From: Asterella californica
Taxonomy: Eukaryota > Streptophyta > Marchantiopsida > Marchantiales > Aytoniaceae
Length of the DNA: 64,000 nt
Reading direction: 5' to 3'
Assembly (NCBI GenBank): GCA_036924285.1
Contig: JAYKYS010000022.1
Coordinates: 1,054,001-1,118,000, forward strand
Shown here: piece after piece, positions 44,561 to 57,556 of the stretch
How the letters are laid out: every line of letters starts with the position of its first letter
How positions within the stretch are numbered: position 1 is the first letter of the stretch
Made by a program: the position numbers and the translations under genes
Notes under the pieces: model-generated
What the model saw: the letters and a program-made list of their open reading frames with translations, nothing else
Databases searched by the model: none
What the model was told of the DNA's origin: nothing

Positions 44561-47500
44561 CGTACGACTCGTAGAACATCTTTCTAGCATTGACCTGCTT
44601 GGAGTAGATCGGTCTGCAAAGACATGACAAGGTCTGTGGGGATCTACGTGTGATCATGTATTGAATAGGAGTAGATAAGTCCCGGTGTAAGCTGAGACTT
44701 GTTTGTAGACGCCCGCATAATAATTATCAACAAAGCGGTAATCCTAAATATCGGGAGGAGGAGGAAATCTGTATGGAAAATTAAACCATCGGTATCCACA
44801 AAAATAGTTATAATTAAATCATACTATGCGTTGAAATGAAAGAAATTAAATATCAGAAGTCGTCGCAACATGAAAGCATCACTCTAGTGAGAGTCGTAGG
44901 ACATAGTCGAGAATGAATTTTTCATCGGACTCCACGAAAATAGTTACATGGGGTCTTAAATTAAGGATTAAAGGTCCCTGAAATAAATCGTTATTTGTGT
45001 TTTTGTCAAAGGAATGGAATATCAGTAGCCGTAGCAACATTAGCAAATCATTATCGGGAGGAGGAGGATCAATTGCTCGACACCTTGAATAATTTATTTC
45101 GTGAGTAAGTGCGAGCCTAGTTCGTATAAGGAAATATTTAAAATTGATGGTTTAACACAGCGGTGATCACTCATTTCCCAAGATGGGTCGTAGGCGTGAC
45201 GACAGCAGCGAAGATGACCAAGTATAAGAGTATGCAGGTGGAACATCACTTCATCTCCTTAGTTTTGGAGATATATGGATCGATAGCTTTGGAGTTTTGA
45301 CGTCTTCTTTTGAGATTGTGTCAGAGCTTATCATGAGAGACGTCATGGGTACCACTTTCTCTTTCGTTTTGCATTATGTTTTTTAGACAGCGAGTTTTCA
45401 TTGCTCTACAGAAAGTTTAGCAAGCACGGTCCACAGGAGAGCAATTACAGTAGACGATGCTACTTCATGTGCACCTGTTGTATGCAGGAGTTTTGACTTA
45501 CTCGTGTCTGATATTGTAAGAATGATAGACGATCTTAGAGCTACTGATAGTGAGGATTAACCCCGGTGTTCTTCCCTTCGGGACGTTAGTTGCTTGGCCC
45601 TTCAGGTCATTCTTTCCCTTGTAAGGCTTGATGGGGTCTTTCTATCCGTTGGCTGTTCGTTGAGTCGCGTGTTGCCTTCCTGTGGTTTCCCAACGCTGTT
45701 CTGCTTCAAGTGAGGGATTATTTTCGAGCGAAACTAGACCTACTGAGGCTGCGAATAACGAACACTTATGTCCACGAACATGAAGGACTCGATGTATGTA
45801 AAACCACCAAGTTTCGCTTCTCCTCCGGTATTCTAGGTCCCAACGAGGAAAGCATGGTATACTCGATAAACGATATCCACTAGGGTGACCTGGAAAAGAG
45901 GAGGCCTGATTCAGCGATCGAGTTATCCTTCTAGGCCTATACGAATCTATAGAGGGCATTCGAGCATAAATATCTCCGTCCGTCTGGCCACTGGATGAGC
46001 TCGAGGCCAGCGAGCTCTGGCTGCCATGAATTGCAGAAACGGAAGAAAACAAAATGCTGGATCTGTACTCTGGAAGATGTATCACCTCGCCTATCCGGTA
46101 CAAAAGCGTTTTTGTCAAATATTGTCATAAGCCGCATCTGCATTACGGTCAGGTCGCTGCAGCAATCTCAGCCATCATTTACTATGCCACGTGTTGTCCA
46201 GGAGAATTCTGGACCACCGCATCCTTCTCCGTCAGTTGAGATATAGATCCTTCCGAACTGACCAGCCCTGACGCTTTTCTTGCCCTACACGGGCAGCATG
46301 TTGCCCAGAAACTGGGGCTCAACACGGTGAGAGCTAGGCAACCTGGTAGACTCACGAGAGGAGAATACTGTGCATCAGTAACGCGGAACGATGGTTGGAA
46401 AGTCTCAACCGTGGGATTTAAAGCAAAAAGAAAAAGAAAGAAAGAAAGACCTCAAAGACGGGAACAAGAAAGAGCAAAAGAAAAGCACTAACGTATAAGA
46501 GAACAATGAACTTCAAGATGGGTTATCAGAATTTGATAACATACCAAGCCTGAAGACAAATCAAATCTTCTTTTGTCCTTTTGGCCTTCCTGGGAGACAG
46601 ATCTTTGTCTAACGGACTAAAATTCTGGACCAGAGTCAGGAGCCCCAGCCCGCCTACGTATGTACGGTTAGTTGTTCTAACGTCTTCTACACACGCGACA
46701 CCACTGCGAATACTTTACAGGACACCACATCGAACAGAGTGTGTCTGGAGACTTCGGTACTGTGTCCATAACTACATCGCGAACTTTAGAATAGTCCTGT
46801 CCATCCACGTCCCGGATATCGGGGCTTCGCGATTTTACCAGCTCGAGAAGTATGGATACAGTTTACAGTAGCTGTACAACGCAGATAGTGTGAAGGGTAT
46901 ACGGACCACTTGAGCCTGCAATTTAGGGAACATACTATTTACCTGTAGGATGCCTTATACTGAGATGCACTACGATACAGTAGCAAAGGTCTGGATATCG
47001 ATGGGATGGGATGGATTGATGGGTGATGTTGGAATGGAATGTCGGGGTTACAGGAGGCCGCCGAACTACGCTAGTCATGCATGCAATTCCATGGTCCCAT
47101 GTGTCCGGCGCATAGCTGGGGCCCTGGGGAGTTCGGTCCGAGAAAGAACAGGTATGGAGTGGGTACGTATAGTGGCAGCCCCTGCTGGGTTGACGACACG
47201 GAATGGGTTTGGTGACGAGTCTGATGTGGCATGGGGAACATATGAGCATGGTGCTCTGCTGCATGGATTATGGTATCTTTTTTCGGGCGGGGCAGGGTTC
47301 GAGTGAGGTGGCGACTCCACCGCTGCACCGAGCTGGACAGAGGCGAAGCAGAACAAGTAGAAGAAGGAGCACCATTCAGTAGCTGCAGTAGGAACGGTGC
47401 GCAAGTGCACTCAACTGAAAGAGCGCGCGGACCAGCAAACAGCGCAGAACGCGAGCTCCAGGAAGACGAGACGAGAGGCCAAGCTTGTGGACCTGTGTAG

Positions 47501-47759
47501 ATTCGGGCGGACCCGTAGTTCTGTTGTTGACGTGATATCGGCATTGATTCTCCATAGCGTAGACGGAAGTAAGGCGCTTGAGTCCCAAGGATTGACTGTA
47601 GGGACGTTCGTCGATTATTTCGCTTGAGAGGACGAATAGTGCGTGTTTTTTGAGAGGGCATTCTTTGCCTGCGCAATTGGAGGCTACTTGCTTAGAGTGA
47701 GGGAAAGGAAGAGGAAAGGGGAAAGAGAAGGTGAGTGGAGTTTGTCAAGTAGGATCACA
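44561..47759. other. Spacer and upstream region of the AGPase gene
   Basis: No firm gene. A CGGGAGGAGGAGGA motif occurs twice (about 44755 and 45057), near similar ATATCAG...GCAACAT stretches. From about 46900 the DNA is GC-richer and probably holds the promoter and 5' leader of the gene starting at 47760. Long frames on both strands in 46900-47700 have no protein-like features. Confidence 0.4.
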
Positions 47760-50700
47760 ATGGCCGCAGCTGCTAGCAACGTCCGATCGGCTGTTGGTTT
47801 GTCGCAAAGTTCGGTCCCCGGATCGACTGCTGTTACGACCAGTTTGGGATCAGGGCTTGGGCGGAAGGCGTTTGGCGGAGAGGCCGTGAGAAGCTCATTC
47901 AGGAAGGCCAAGTTGGACTTCCAGCTTGGGGAAGGCAGATTGAAGAGATGTAAAAGTGGAAGCTTGGTGCAGCCACGCGCGTCTTCTCTGCTTGCAGAAA
48001 TTGCCAAGGAGATTGCGGTATGGTCCTCGTTTGTGCAACATCATGTCTCGTGCTCCTGCTTCCTGAGCTGGATTTTGAGGGGGTTGGTCCATGAGTGATT
48101 TACAAGCGAACGTAATGCACAATTCGGAACGATTGTATGTTGTGCATTCGGAACGGTTGTATGCCTTTATGACATTGCGTTTTTCCCTTTTCGCTTTATA
48201 CTTCTGTTAAAGTATTTTCTGCGTGTACGGCAACCGCATACGCTCCTCCTTAGTCCCCTAGGTTCCTCATGCAGCTGGGAGGCACGATTGGAGAGTTTTG
48301 TGATCTCTCGTAGGTGCATTGCGTGCAAATGCTAGTATGCAGGCTTCTTGGCGTCTATATAAAGCTCAGGGTATCATAACGCATTTTGTTTGGTGCGGTT
48401 CCATCAAACGAAGTTGTGTATCATCACACTTTGGGAGTTTCATTCTATAATATAGACTTACTTAGAGATCCGTCCCAGCGTGGGAATCGCGCTGCGCCAG
48501 TTGTGTACGCTGTAGCCAGCTAGCTTGTAGCGGACGTGGCACCGCTCAGTCGAATTCTACAGTGTTTCAGAGGCAGAGCTCACGCCCGCAGATGTACTGG
48601 CGACTTTCAGTTTTCGTTGCGAGGTGTCTGCGAACAGTGCTAAGTTCTGGCGGATGGTTCATGTTTTAAGAGGCCGTAGCAGAGATTTTAGAATGTGGGA
48701 GGTTATGTCATGGACGCATTTAACCTGTGCATGACTCGACTGGACCCGATCGACGTTGGCAATTTAAGTGAAATGGATCGATGGCTGTTATTGAGTTCCG
48801 TCATTGTCGATCGCAGTAAGTAAGTAAAGCTTTTGTCCCGTAGGTTTCTAACGTTCGCTTCCATCGTCTATACAGCAAGTGCAGGCACCTCCGTTACAGG
48901 CACCATTGACGGAATTCAAACCCAGAGTGGACCCACAAACTGTTGCCGGTTTAATTTTAGGAGGTGGAGCGGGAACTCGTTTGTTCCCTCTCACCAAGAG
49001 AAGGGCGAAGCCAGCCGTGAGTTTCGAACTGAATCTGTTTTCTATAATTATGGGTCTTTCTAATCAACGATTCGTGGCGTGTTACAGCGCCAGCTTGCTC
49101 ATCTGCATGATGCTATTAAGCAGTTGTGCTGAGGCCATTTAATTTCCTTGGGCATTTCAGGTCCCGATCGGAGGCGCCTACCGGCTTATCGATGTTCCCA
49201 TGAGTAACTGTATCAACAGTGGCATCAACAAAGTGTTCATTCTTACGCAGTTCAATTCAGCGTCTTTGAATCGTCACATTGCGAAGACATACAACTTTGG
49301 AAATGGTGTCAATTTTGGTAGCGGTTTTGTGGAGGTATAGGCCCGTTTGCTTTGCTTGCGTGTGGAAAGTGCTCGTCGAAGATTTATTTATTATCTGTTT
49401 GTTAAATGCTTCGATTTCTGATTCTAGGTGTATTCTCCCGTACCTGCGGGTGGATGGATGATAGTGGAGTACACAATAAGAGTTATTCGTTGCATTATAC
49501 TGATCGGCACTGTTACCAATGTTTTAGTCTTGGAGAACAGTCGAGCATTTTGTCCTTTCTATTCAACCGATGGGGATTCGTGAAAGCATTCAAGTCGGAA
49601 ATGAGGTTTATGACCAACGCATATCTGAGTAGTCAGCTCGTCTTTTCGTGATCTGAACGCTTATGTTGGCTGATTTCACTGCGAACAGGTCTTGGCAGCC
49701 ACGCAGACACCCGGAGAGTCCGGGATGAACTGGTTTATGGGAACGGCCGATGCCGTCCGCCAGTTTAGTTGGGTCTTTGATGTAAGTGACCAGTGACGAG
49801 ATTAACTTGTTTAACAGGAGCATGTGCCTAGTAACATTGATTCTTGTCGAGGGAATTGTGGATCTCCGTCAAGGCCGTCAGTCTAAATATCAGTAACTTC
49901 TAGCAAGAGCATCCTCGTCTGCTGGCCTTGGTCAGGCAAGAGCGTACACCTGAAGATGTAAAATGGAAGATTCCACGGGACTCCGCGTTGATTTTCAGAA
50001 ATGTTTCTTTGCAGGACGTGAAGAATAAGGGTGTGGAACACGTTGTTATTCTGTCTGGTGATCATCTGTATCGAATGGATTACATGGATTTCGTGCAGGT
50101 AAAGGAGTACTCTCTCTCCCGTTACTCCTATTTTTGGTTTACCTCTGTGGAATCTCGAGCAATGGTTTTGAGACTTGGTTCTCGCTGAACCTGGCAATTG
50201 TGCTAACTATACTGTATCTGCTTCTACTCGCAGAAGCATTCAGACAGCGGTGCTGACATTACAATTTCCTGCGTCCCAATGGATGACAGGTATGCTCGGA
50301 GAGAATATGGGGGTCTAGATGGTCACTTTCAGAATGTGAAATGTTCTCTTTCAAGCTAAAGAGTATGGGGGTCGAGATGTTCACTTACAGAATGTCGAAA
50401 TGTTCTGTTTCTAGCTTTAGAGTTCGTTGATTGTATACTTCCTGCGTCTCGAGAGTGATAGGTGTGTTGGAGTTATCCGGAAAGCACCAGTGGTTAAGTC
50501 GTCCAGATGCAGTGTGGTGGAAATTATGTTGACTATATACTTCCTGCGTTTCCATAGTGTATCCGGAGTTCTCCGGATAGAACACCAGCGGTCAAGCCGT
50601 CAGATGCAGTGGCAACTATGAGTCTCAGTTGTAGTGATTTATTGCGTCCGGTTTACATTTGGTTCAAGTTTCTAAGTAGTAGTAGCTGCTTCATCCCATG

Positions 50701-53242
50701 TGAAAATGTGCAGTCGAGCTTCGGATTATGGCTTGATGAAGATAGACCACAGAGGCCAGGTGTTGTACTTTAACGAGAAGCCGAAGGGGGAGCAGTTAAG
50801 ATCCATGGTAAGTGTTACATCCATCATGGTATGCTTTTCAGTGGTGTTCCAATCCGAGTCTCCTTGATCTGAAACCTTACCCGGTAGAGAGATGGAGTAG
50901 AAGCAGCGCACTTTCTGCCGTTTGTCTCAGCACTAATTCTTCCCTTTCGCTGTGTTCTTTTGCATGGGTTTTCTTCGTTCCCTGTAGCAAGTGGACACTA
51001 CTGTTCTGGGATTGTCACCGGAAGAGGCTAGAAAGATGCCATACATCGCATCCATGGGGATCTACGTTTTCAAGAAAGATATCCTTCTCAAGCTCCTAAG
51101 GTAATATAGCTTGGGGTAACATGCACAATTTATGTACTTTTGGTAATCAAGGTGGTAGTGTGGTGATGCTTCTCGGTGAGAGTACGCTGCATAAGTAGAG
51201 ATCAAACAGAGGTGCGTCTAAGTACAATTTAAAAATCTTTGTATGTTCCCTTTAACATATATCTAGCTTAAGTGAAGCTTGTCTCGCTTGTTTGTGATTG
51301 CTGGACCCCGCTGCTTTAGCGGTGACATAAGTAGACAACCCTCACCGTTGCACCTCGATTTTTGAGACCTTAAACTTCGAACAATCACTAATGATTGCTG
51401 GAATCCAGCTCACCTGTACGGGTTGTGAAGCTAAAGTTTTTTTTGCTCACAGATGGCGTTATCCGACAGCCAACGATTTTGGATCCGAAATTATCCCGGC
51501 TTCGGCGAAGGAGTTCAATGTTCAGGTAATAATGAGCTTCATCCATGAGAATTAAGCTCAATCTCTAAGTATCATGGGCAAGAACAAAGTCGAGTGGGAT
51601 TATTGCGAAGAGTCTTGTCTATCAAATTCATTTGAGATTGATTCTGTTTCCTTTTGTCAGGCTTATCTGTTCAACGATTACTGGGAAGATATTGGAACCA
51701 TCAAGTCGTTCTTCGATGCCAATCTGGCGCTCGCTGAGCAGGTAGGAACGTGTTAAGTAGTGGTGGTTAATAGAGTTACTTGATGAGTTGCATCGTTAAC
51801 TTAGCTCTTCCTTCGATACCGAGTTTGTGTGCATAGTTTCGTTGCTACTGCACTTGCCATGCCGGCACCGAAGCAGCTAATTCTCGTTGTTCTCCGTTTG
51901 CAGCCCCCCAAGTTCAAGTTCTACGATGTTGCAAAGCCTATATTCACATCTCCCCGATATCTGCCACCCACTAAGGTGGAAAGATGCAGAGTATGTGTTT
52001 CTTAACCTCTTACATGTTCTGAGTTTCACTATCACTGTTTCGCAGGTGCTTTATTAGCGCTTAGGTATTGACAGCCAATATTTTAAGTGGAATCTAATCT
52101 GCTGTAGGCTCCTTGCAGATCATCGACTCTATTGTGTCTCATGGTTGTTTCTTACGGGATTGTGGCGTTGAGCACTCTGTTGTTGGTGTTCGATCTCGCA
52201 TTGATAGTGGGGTGCAGCTGAAGGTGAGGAAGTTATCGTTAAGTGGTTGGCGGTCCAATGTTATCTTATGCAAACAGAAAACAGAAGCACGTCGTTTTGG
52301 TGATGTGCATCTTTGGTGCGTCTTACCTCCATCTTTTGTCTAAAATGTTTTGCCTAAGAGGTTTCGGTGGTACTGAATCTCTTACCAGGATACTATGATG
52401 ATGGGTGCCGATTACTACGAGACAGACGCGGAAATGGCAAGTTTGCTTGCGTCCGGGAAAGTCCCTTTGGGCGTTGGCTCCAACTCTAAAATTAGGTGAG
52501 TGTTTGAAAAGTGAGCCCGATTTTCAGCCTGCAGCTGTTTCCGAATGTTCCTTTCTTTTTCAGGCGAAAGGTTGGGTTTGCTGTTCAGAGGAATGCTGTT
52601 GGCTCTAATTTATATTCCCCATTCGTGCAGGAACTGTATAATTGATAAGAACTCCAGGATCGGCAGAAATGTTATAATTACGAACACAGATGTGAGTGTT
52701 AATACTTTATTTATGCTCGGGTGGTCCCGCCTTAGAAAGTGTTGAGATGGTATAGGGACTGCTTTGAGCCTACATGTTCTATGGTGAGAATGCTTCAAGC
52801 TCAGATGGTCTCGTGCCCTAGAACGGTTTAAGCTTAGATGGTCTCGTTTAAGTTTAGATGGTCTCGTCTTAGAACAATGGTGAGTGTTTTTTCCTCTGAC
52901 ATCTTGCGTAACCGTTAACATAAACCATTTTTTTGGCATAGAATACCCGTCATACTTGTCGCCCTGAGTGCCGAGAAGCCTGAGGACTGAGTAGTATCAG
53001 GGCGACGAGAAGCCTGAGGACTGAGTATTATGGTGGAGTGAATTCAAGTGCTTCGGTTCCTCTGGACTGACGAGATTGATGGTATGAACGCATTGGTGCG
53101 GACTTCTGACATATTAATGTTGAAATTCTTTTGATCCCAGAATGTTCAAGAAGCAGAAAGGCCATCAGAAGGCTTTTATATCCGATCCGGTATTACAGTG
53201 ATTCTGAAGAACTCCACCATCAAAGATGGTACCGTGATCTAG
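47760..53242 (+). CDS. ADP-glucose pyrophosphorylase large subunit, plastid precursor
   Basis: Fifteen exons: 47760-48017, 48876-49016, 49161-49334, 49689-49781, 50015-50098, 50234-50289, 50714-50807, 50988-51100, 51453-51525, 51661-51741, 51904-51990, 52119-52223, 52389-52495, 52631-52691, 53141-53242. All GT-AG and phase-consistent; 1629 nt, 542 aa. Makes ADP-glucose and pyrophosphate from glucose-1-phosphate and ATP, the first committed step of starch synthesis, as a heterotetramer with small subunits. Residues 1 to about 85 are Ser/Ala/Arg-rich and look like a plastid transit peptide. Seen in order: [20 protein letters not shown] (nucleotide site), [90 protein letters not shown], then a left-handed beta-helix tail ending DGTVI. 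The SHGCFLRDC and DGTVI ends mark the large-subunit branch. An in-frame upstream ATG at 47643 would add 39 residues; 47760 fits better. Confidence 0.95.
52798..52867 (+). repeat. Triplicated 17-mer in AGPase intron 14
   Basis: AG(C/T)(C/T)(C/T)AGATGGTCTCGT occurs at 52798-52814, 52831-52847 and 52851-52867. The same intron repeats GAGAAGCCTGAGGACTGAGT at about 52974-52993 and 53008-53027. Confidence 0.85.
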
Positions 53243-55293
53243 ATGTTATACGGGGAGTCGGCCGGGGTAGGTAGCTATTCATTTGATTAGGTTTTAAAAA
53301 TTGTTTCTGTATATTGGGTTCGGCGACTTTTTCTTTGGGGACGTTAGGAGCTGTCGAAGCTTCTTGTAATTGATACTCAGATAGTAGTGACCACCGCGGC
53401 AATGTTAAATTACCTCTCGAGTCGTTTTGGGTGTTGTCATCTCCCCAGTCCACAGTTTCGTAGGAGGTTTCGTTTCCGGATAGGAGGATTGCGGTAGCAG
53501 TAAAAGTTAGCCGTGGAGCTAGATCACTTGGTGATGTCAAGGTGGTTATTAATACTTCAGAAAGGTGCAGTATATACTAGCGAATTAGATAGGAAGGCAC
53601 CTTCTAAGAGGTCATCTTTGTACAAAGTTCTCACTAACAGCTCTAGACTGTAGCGGGTAGCAAATCAGGGTAACTCGACTGTGACCGTACTTATGGGCCT
53701 CATACATGTACTCGAGTGTGCAATGGATATAATCGAAGCATACGCCTACTTGCTAAACACCTGTTATTCCGGTGTCTCACTGTATCTCGCCTCCTGTGCG
53801 TTCTGGCCAATTTTGTATTCTGCTGATGGTTGGCGTTGTGCACTTTTCGGACTTTGTGGGTATGATCTCTCTCAGGTGTGTGTTATAGTTACCTTGGTAT
53901 CAATCATAGTGCACTCCTGCAGGTTGTTAGTAGGTGTAAATTCGTAGGTTAGTTTAACCTTCTGTACGGTGGAGCCTTTTTCTTCCCTGCACTACAGTAC
54001 CCTCCACAGGGCAGTTGATTGCGGGAGTGCGGTGTTCTGTGTGCTGTACATTCTCCCTTCGGCTCGTAGCAAGTATACTGTGTAGTGGAGGAGCCGAATC
54101 CGTGGGTCACCTACTTTTGTCGCATGAATAAAGCGTTCGATACTTCTCGTTTCGAAAGAGAGTAGAAATTTGGCAAGGGAAAGCTTCAGTCCAAGGTCGG
54201 AGTGGTCTGGATTTCGGACAGACATAGAGTGGTTTCGCAAGAAGTAAGGAAAAGAGCCGGGTCCGGTCTCGTCGTTTCTTTGAGGAGTAACCCGGTCTAT
54301 CTCTGTATGCGTTACGAAAATGGCAGTAGAAGGGGGAGTATTCGTCTAGAACTGAGGTATTTTACTTGTCCCAACCCCAGAAGGATGAACTCGAGCTACC
54401 TCCTCTTAGTGAATACATATTTGCTTGATCCATCCTCTGACAGGTAGCAGAGAACTTACATCCACCGGCAGCCGAGAGTTTTCCAGGTTATCGTGGCACA
54501 TGTGATTATTGACAGTGTTACATGATTTAAAAAGATATTGGATTTTTGAATTAGTTATCACATTGTTAATCATGCTCAATCGACATCCGAAATACCTGGT
54601 TTACAATTGTTATCTACATACATAAAGTTTACAGAGGTTTACCGGATTGTCGTCTTCGTCTCTGTAAACCGGACGGATTGTCGTCTTCCTCCAATATGGC
54701 GTTGTTCAAGAGGGTTACCCAATAACATGTCATCATATCAATCGTACGTTTAATTTATTACCTGAAGGTGGTAGGATTAATTTATTTACCTGAAGATGGA
54801 GAAGGTGTTAGGTTTTAATTTTTTCTCAACCCTTTCGGTGGGAAAGATTAAATAAGATTATAAGAAATGTTCTCAAATCATTTAAGTTAGGTTTAATTTT
54901 AACTTAATGATTTGAGAACATTTCTTCGATCTAATGGTTTTAGCAGCATATACTAGGTTTGGTACTTATGGATTATTTCTAAACTCATCGCAGCTTGTGG
55001 TTATGATAACTAAGGTTTTATACTTATAATGTTTAATATTATAAAATAAAATAGATTTAAATTTAAATTTATTATATATATATTTATCTGTAAAATAACA
55101 AAATAGATACGGAAAATTTTAAAAGAAATGAAGATAGTCACTCTTATCTCAATTTTTTAGCCAATTCATTTTTTCTATTTGTTCTTTCATATCTTGTCTG
55201 TCTTTTAGGTCGTTTGGGATGTATATTAGCTTAGAAACTGTAATACATTTTATTTTTTTAAAAGAGCGAAAGCATGCAGACATGAAATCTATT
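53243..55293. other. AGPase 3' region and AT-rich spacer
   Basis: No gene recognised. The first few hundred bases should hold the 3' UTR. A CGGATTGTCGTCTTC motif is repeated at about 54641 and 54673 within a GTTTACAGAG/CTCTGTAAAC inverted repeat. From about 54720 it is AT-rich with several hairpins. Confidence 0.45.
54862..54926. repeat. 26-bp stem hairpin
   Basis: AAGAAATGTTCTCAAATCAT and its inverted copy (54901-54926) pair with a single extra T, enclosing a loop of about 11 nt. Confidence 0.85.
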
Positions 55294-56779
55294 TGTAGCA
55301 TGCGCACATCCTATTGAGAATATTTACATGTTCTCCTGCGATGTGTCACTGGAGCTTTGTGTTTGCTTGGGATAATGTTATCATGAGCTAAGGCAAGGCA
55401 TTTCGATTATCTTGCAGTAGGTCCTCTTCCTTCACTATTATTGTAGATCTCCAACCTGCCAACGCCTCGGGCTCAACTCTCATTTTACTGTTTTTTTTTT
55501 CTTGGATACATAGGTGCTCTTAGTTCTTGACAGAATGCTCCAAAGTTCTCTATTCATCGACCATGTGCTTTTGGCACTTGACTTCCTTCATTATACTCTC
55601 AAGAGAACTACTGGGGACAAACAGACTTTGCTGCTTCATACTACTCTTAGTTTTTTGTACACTACATTACCTAGGTTTTATTATTAATGCTCTCAGAATA
55701 CTCGGATTATCAACTCTCCTTCTTAGCTCTATTCACTGAACTGTCAACTCCTCTCTATAGTTCAGGTCTTGCTCTGATGTTCGATGTTTATACAACACTT
55801 CAACTGCAGCTTGTAATCTATTTTGTAGTCTCTTTTGTTAGTTTACTAGCCTGGTGGTCTGGTGGTCTCATGGACTATGTTTCGGTTGGTCAGTTTCTTG
55901 GGTGCTTTTGGTGTTCGAGTGTCTATCAAAGCTGAAGCGGTTGTGGACTGGTGTGATGTTTTCACTTAATAAACATTTAACTGAGAACATGCCCATTGCT
56001 TTGTCTAGCTTGCGACTACTCGTCTCTCTTGGAGCATTCTGTCAAGAACTACGAGTAGTCGCAAGCTAGACAAAGCAATGGGCATGTTCTCAGTTAAATG
56101 TTTATTAAGTGAAAACATCACACCAGTCCACAACCGCTTCAGCTTTGATAGACACTCGAACACCAAAAGCACCCAAGAAACTGACCAGCCGAAACATAGT
56201 CCATGAGACCACCAGACCACCAGGCTAGTAAACTAGCAAAAGAGACTACAAAATAGATTACAAGCTGCAGTTGAAGTGTTGTATAAACATCGAACATCAG
56301 AGCAAGACCTGAACTATAGAGAGGAGTTGACAGTTCAGTGAATAGAGCTAAGAAGGAGAGTTGATAATCCGAATATTCTGAGAGCATTAATAATAAAACC
56401 TAGGTAATGTAGTGTACAAAAAACTAAGAGTAGTATGAAGCAGCAAAGTCTGTTTGTCCCCAGTAGTTCTCTTGAGAGTATAATGAAGGAAGTCAAGTGC
56501 CAAAAGCACATGGTCGATGAATAGAGAACTTTGGAGCATTCTGTCAAGAACTAAGAGCACCTATGTATCCAAGAAAAAAAAACAGTAAAATGAGAGTTGA
56601 GCCCGAGGCATTGGCAGGTTGGAGATCTACAATAATAGTGAAGGAAGAGGACCTACTGCAAGATAATCGAAATGCCTTGCCTTAGCTCATGATAACATTA
56701 TCCCAAGCAAGCACAAAGCTCCAGTGACACATCGCAAGAGAACATGTAAATATTCTCAATAGGATGTGCGCATGCTACA
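55294..56779. repeat. 1.49-kb near-perfect palindrome
   Basis: Left arm 55294-56023 (730 bp) and right arm 56051-56779 (729 bp) are inverted copies with five substitutions, all C/T, and one length change in a T run. Only 27 nt separate them. Frames of 70-80 codons occur mirror-imaged in both arms but show no protein features. Of the loop, 22 nt (56029-56050) are a further copy of 56531-56552 in the right arm, marking how the structure formed. A transcript across it would fold into a hairpin of over 700 bp. It lies between the AGPase gene and a retroelement cluster. Confidence 0.95.
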
Positions 56780-56885
56780 CATTGCTGTGAAATGCGTATA
56801 ACAACGCTCGCTCTTTCATCAGTAAAAAAACTCCTATGAACAATTTGTCATATGAAGATAGTAGCGTGCTGGTGAAAGAGCGAAG

Positions 56886-57384
56886 TGTCGTGCGCATACA
56901 CATCGTCACACAACATACATCGTTGTCAAAGATACACCACACATACACATGGACGGTATCCTACACATACACAAGTGTACCACAATAATAACAATCTTCA
57001 TTCACTCCATCATGCCAACCGGCACTACACAAACACTAAAGTTGAGCAAAATCCACTCTGTGCATCAGAGAATCTAGATTGCGCTCACCAAGACTATCCA
57101 TCATAGCCCAGAGCTTGAAGGCTCAACTCGAAGAGCTAAAGTCTAGAAGCTCTACCTGTGAAGTATACCCCTAGTGGGGCTAGTCAAAGAACTCGCCTTA
57201 ACGGTACTAACGGCCCTACCGGGACTAGTCAATACGCACTCGATCAACCTAGCCAAGGTGCTAGATTGACTTGACAGCTGTCGTGCACATACACATCGTC
57301 ACCCAACATACATTGCTGTCAGAGATACACCATACATACACAGAACATGTGGACGATGTCATACACATACTCAAGTGTATCACA
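56886..57384 (-). mobile_element. 3' LTR of a nested gypsy-type element (E1)
   Basis: About 499 bp. Both ends carry the same sequence (56886-56984 and 57279-57384), starting TGTG(G/A)TACAC and ending GCACGACA on the minus strand, around a 294-bp body. A purine tract, TTAGGGGGACGAT on the minus strand, abuts it at 57385-57397, as expected in front of a 3' LTR. It is homologous to 62560-63067. Confidence 0.7.
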
Positions 57385-57556
57385 ATCGTCCCCCTAATTG
57401 ACGATTAGTTCTTTCTAATTCCATATAGCTCCATAGCCCAACTACGTGATATACACCTTTGTGAGTGCAAGGATCAAGAGGCCGGATGCTTCATCGTCCA
57501 ATCATTAGATCGATCGCTACAACCATACCACGCAAAGATCTAATCGACTATCTTCA

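Noticed and set aside
45642..46118. 158-codon minus-strand frame
   Set aside because: Ser/Arg-rich with no recognisable domain; likely chance.
47071..47676. 201-codon minus-strand frame opposite the AGPase promoter
   Set aside because: Low-complexity composition typical of GC-rich upstream DNA. It overlaps the inferred 5' region of a real gene and has no motif.
55527..56547. Mirror-image 70-82 codon frames
   Set aside because: They are the same sequence read in both palindrome arms, with no protein features. The palindrome explains them.
56886..57384. Terminal-repeat retrotransposon in miniature (TRIM)
   Set aside because: The R-body-R unit has the right size, but the body lacks a primer-binding site and its inner R lacks a purine tract, while the outer R borders pol with a purine tract. 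An LTR with terminal subrepeats fits better, though a TRIM is not excluded.
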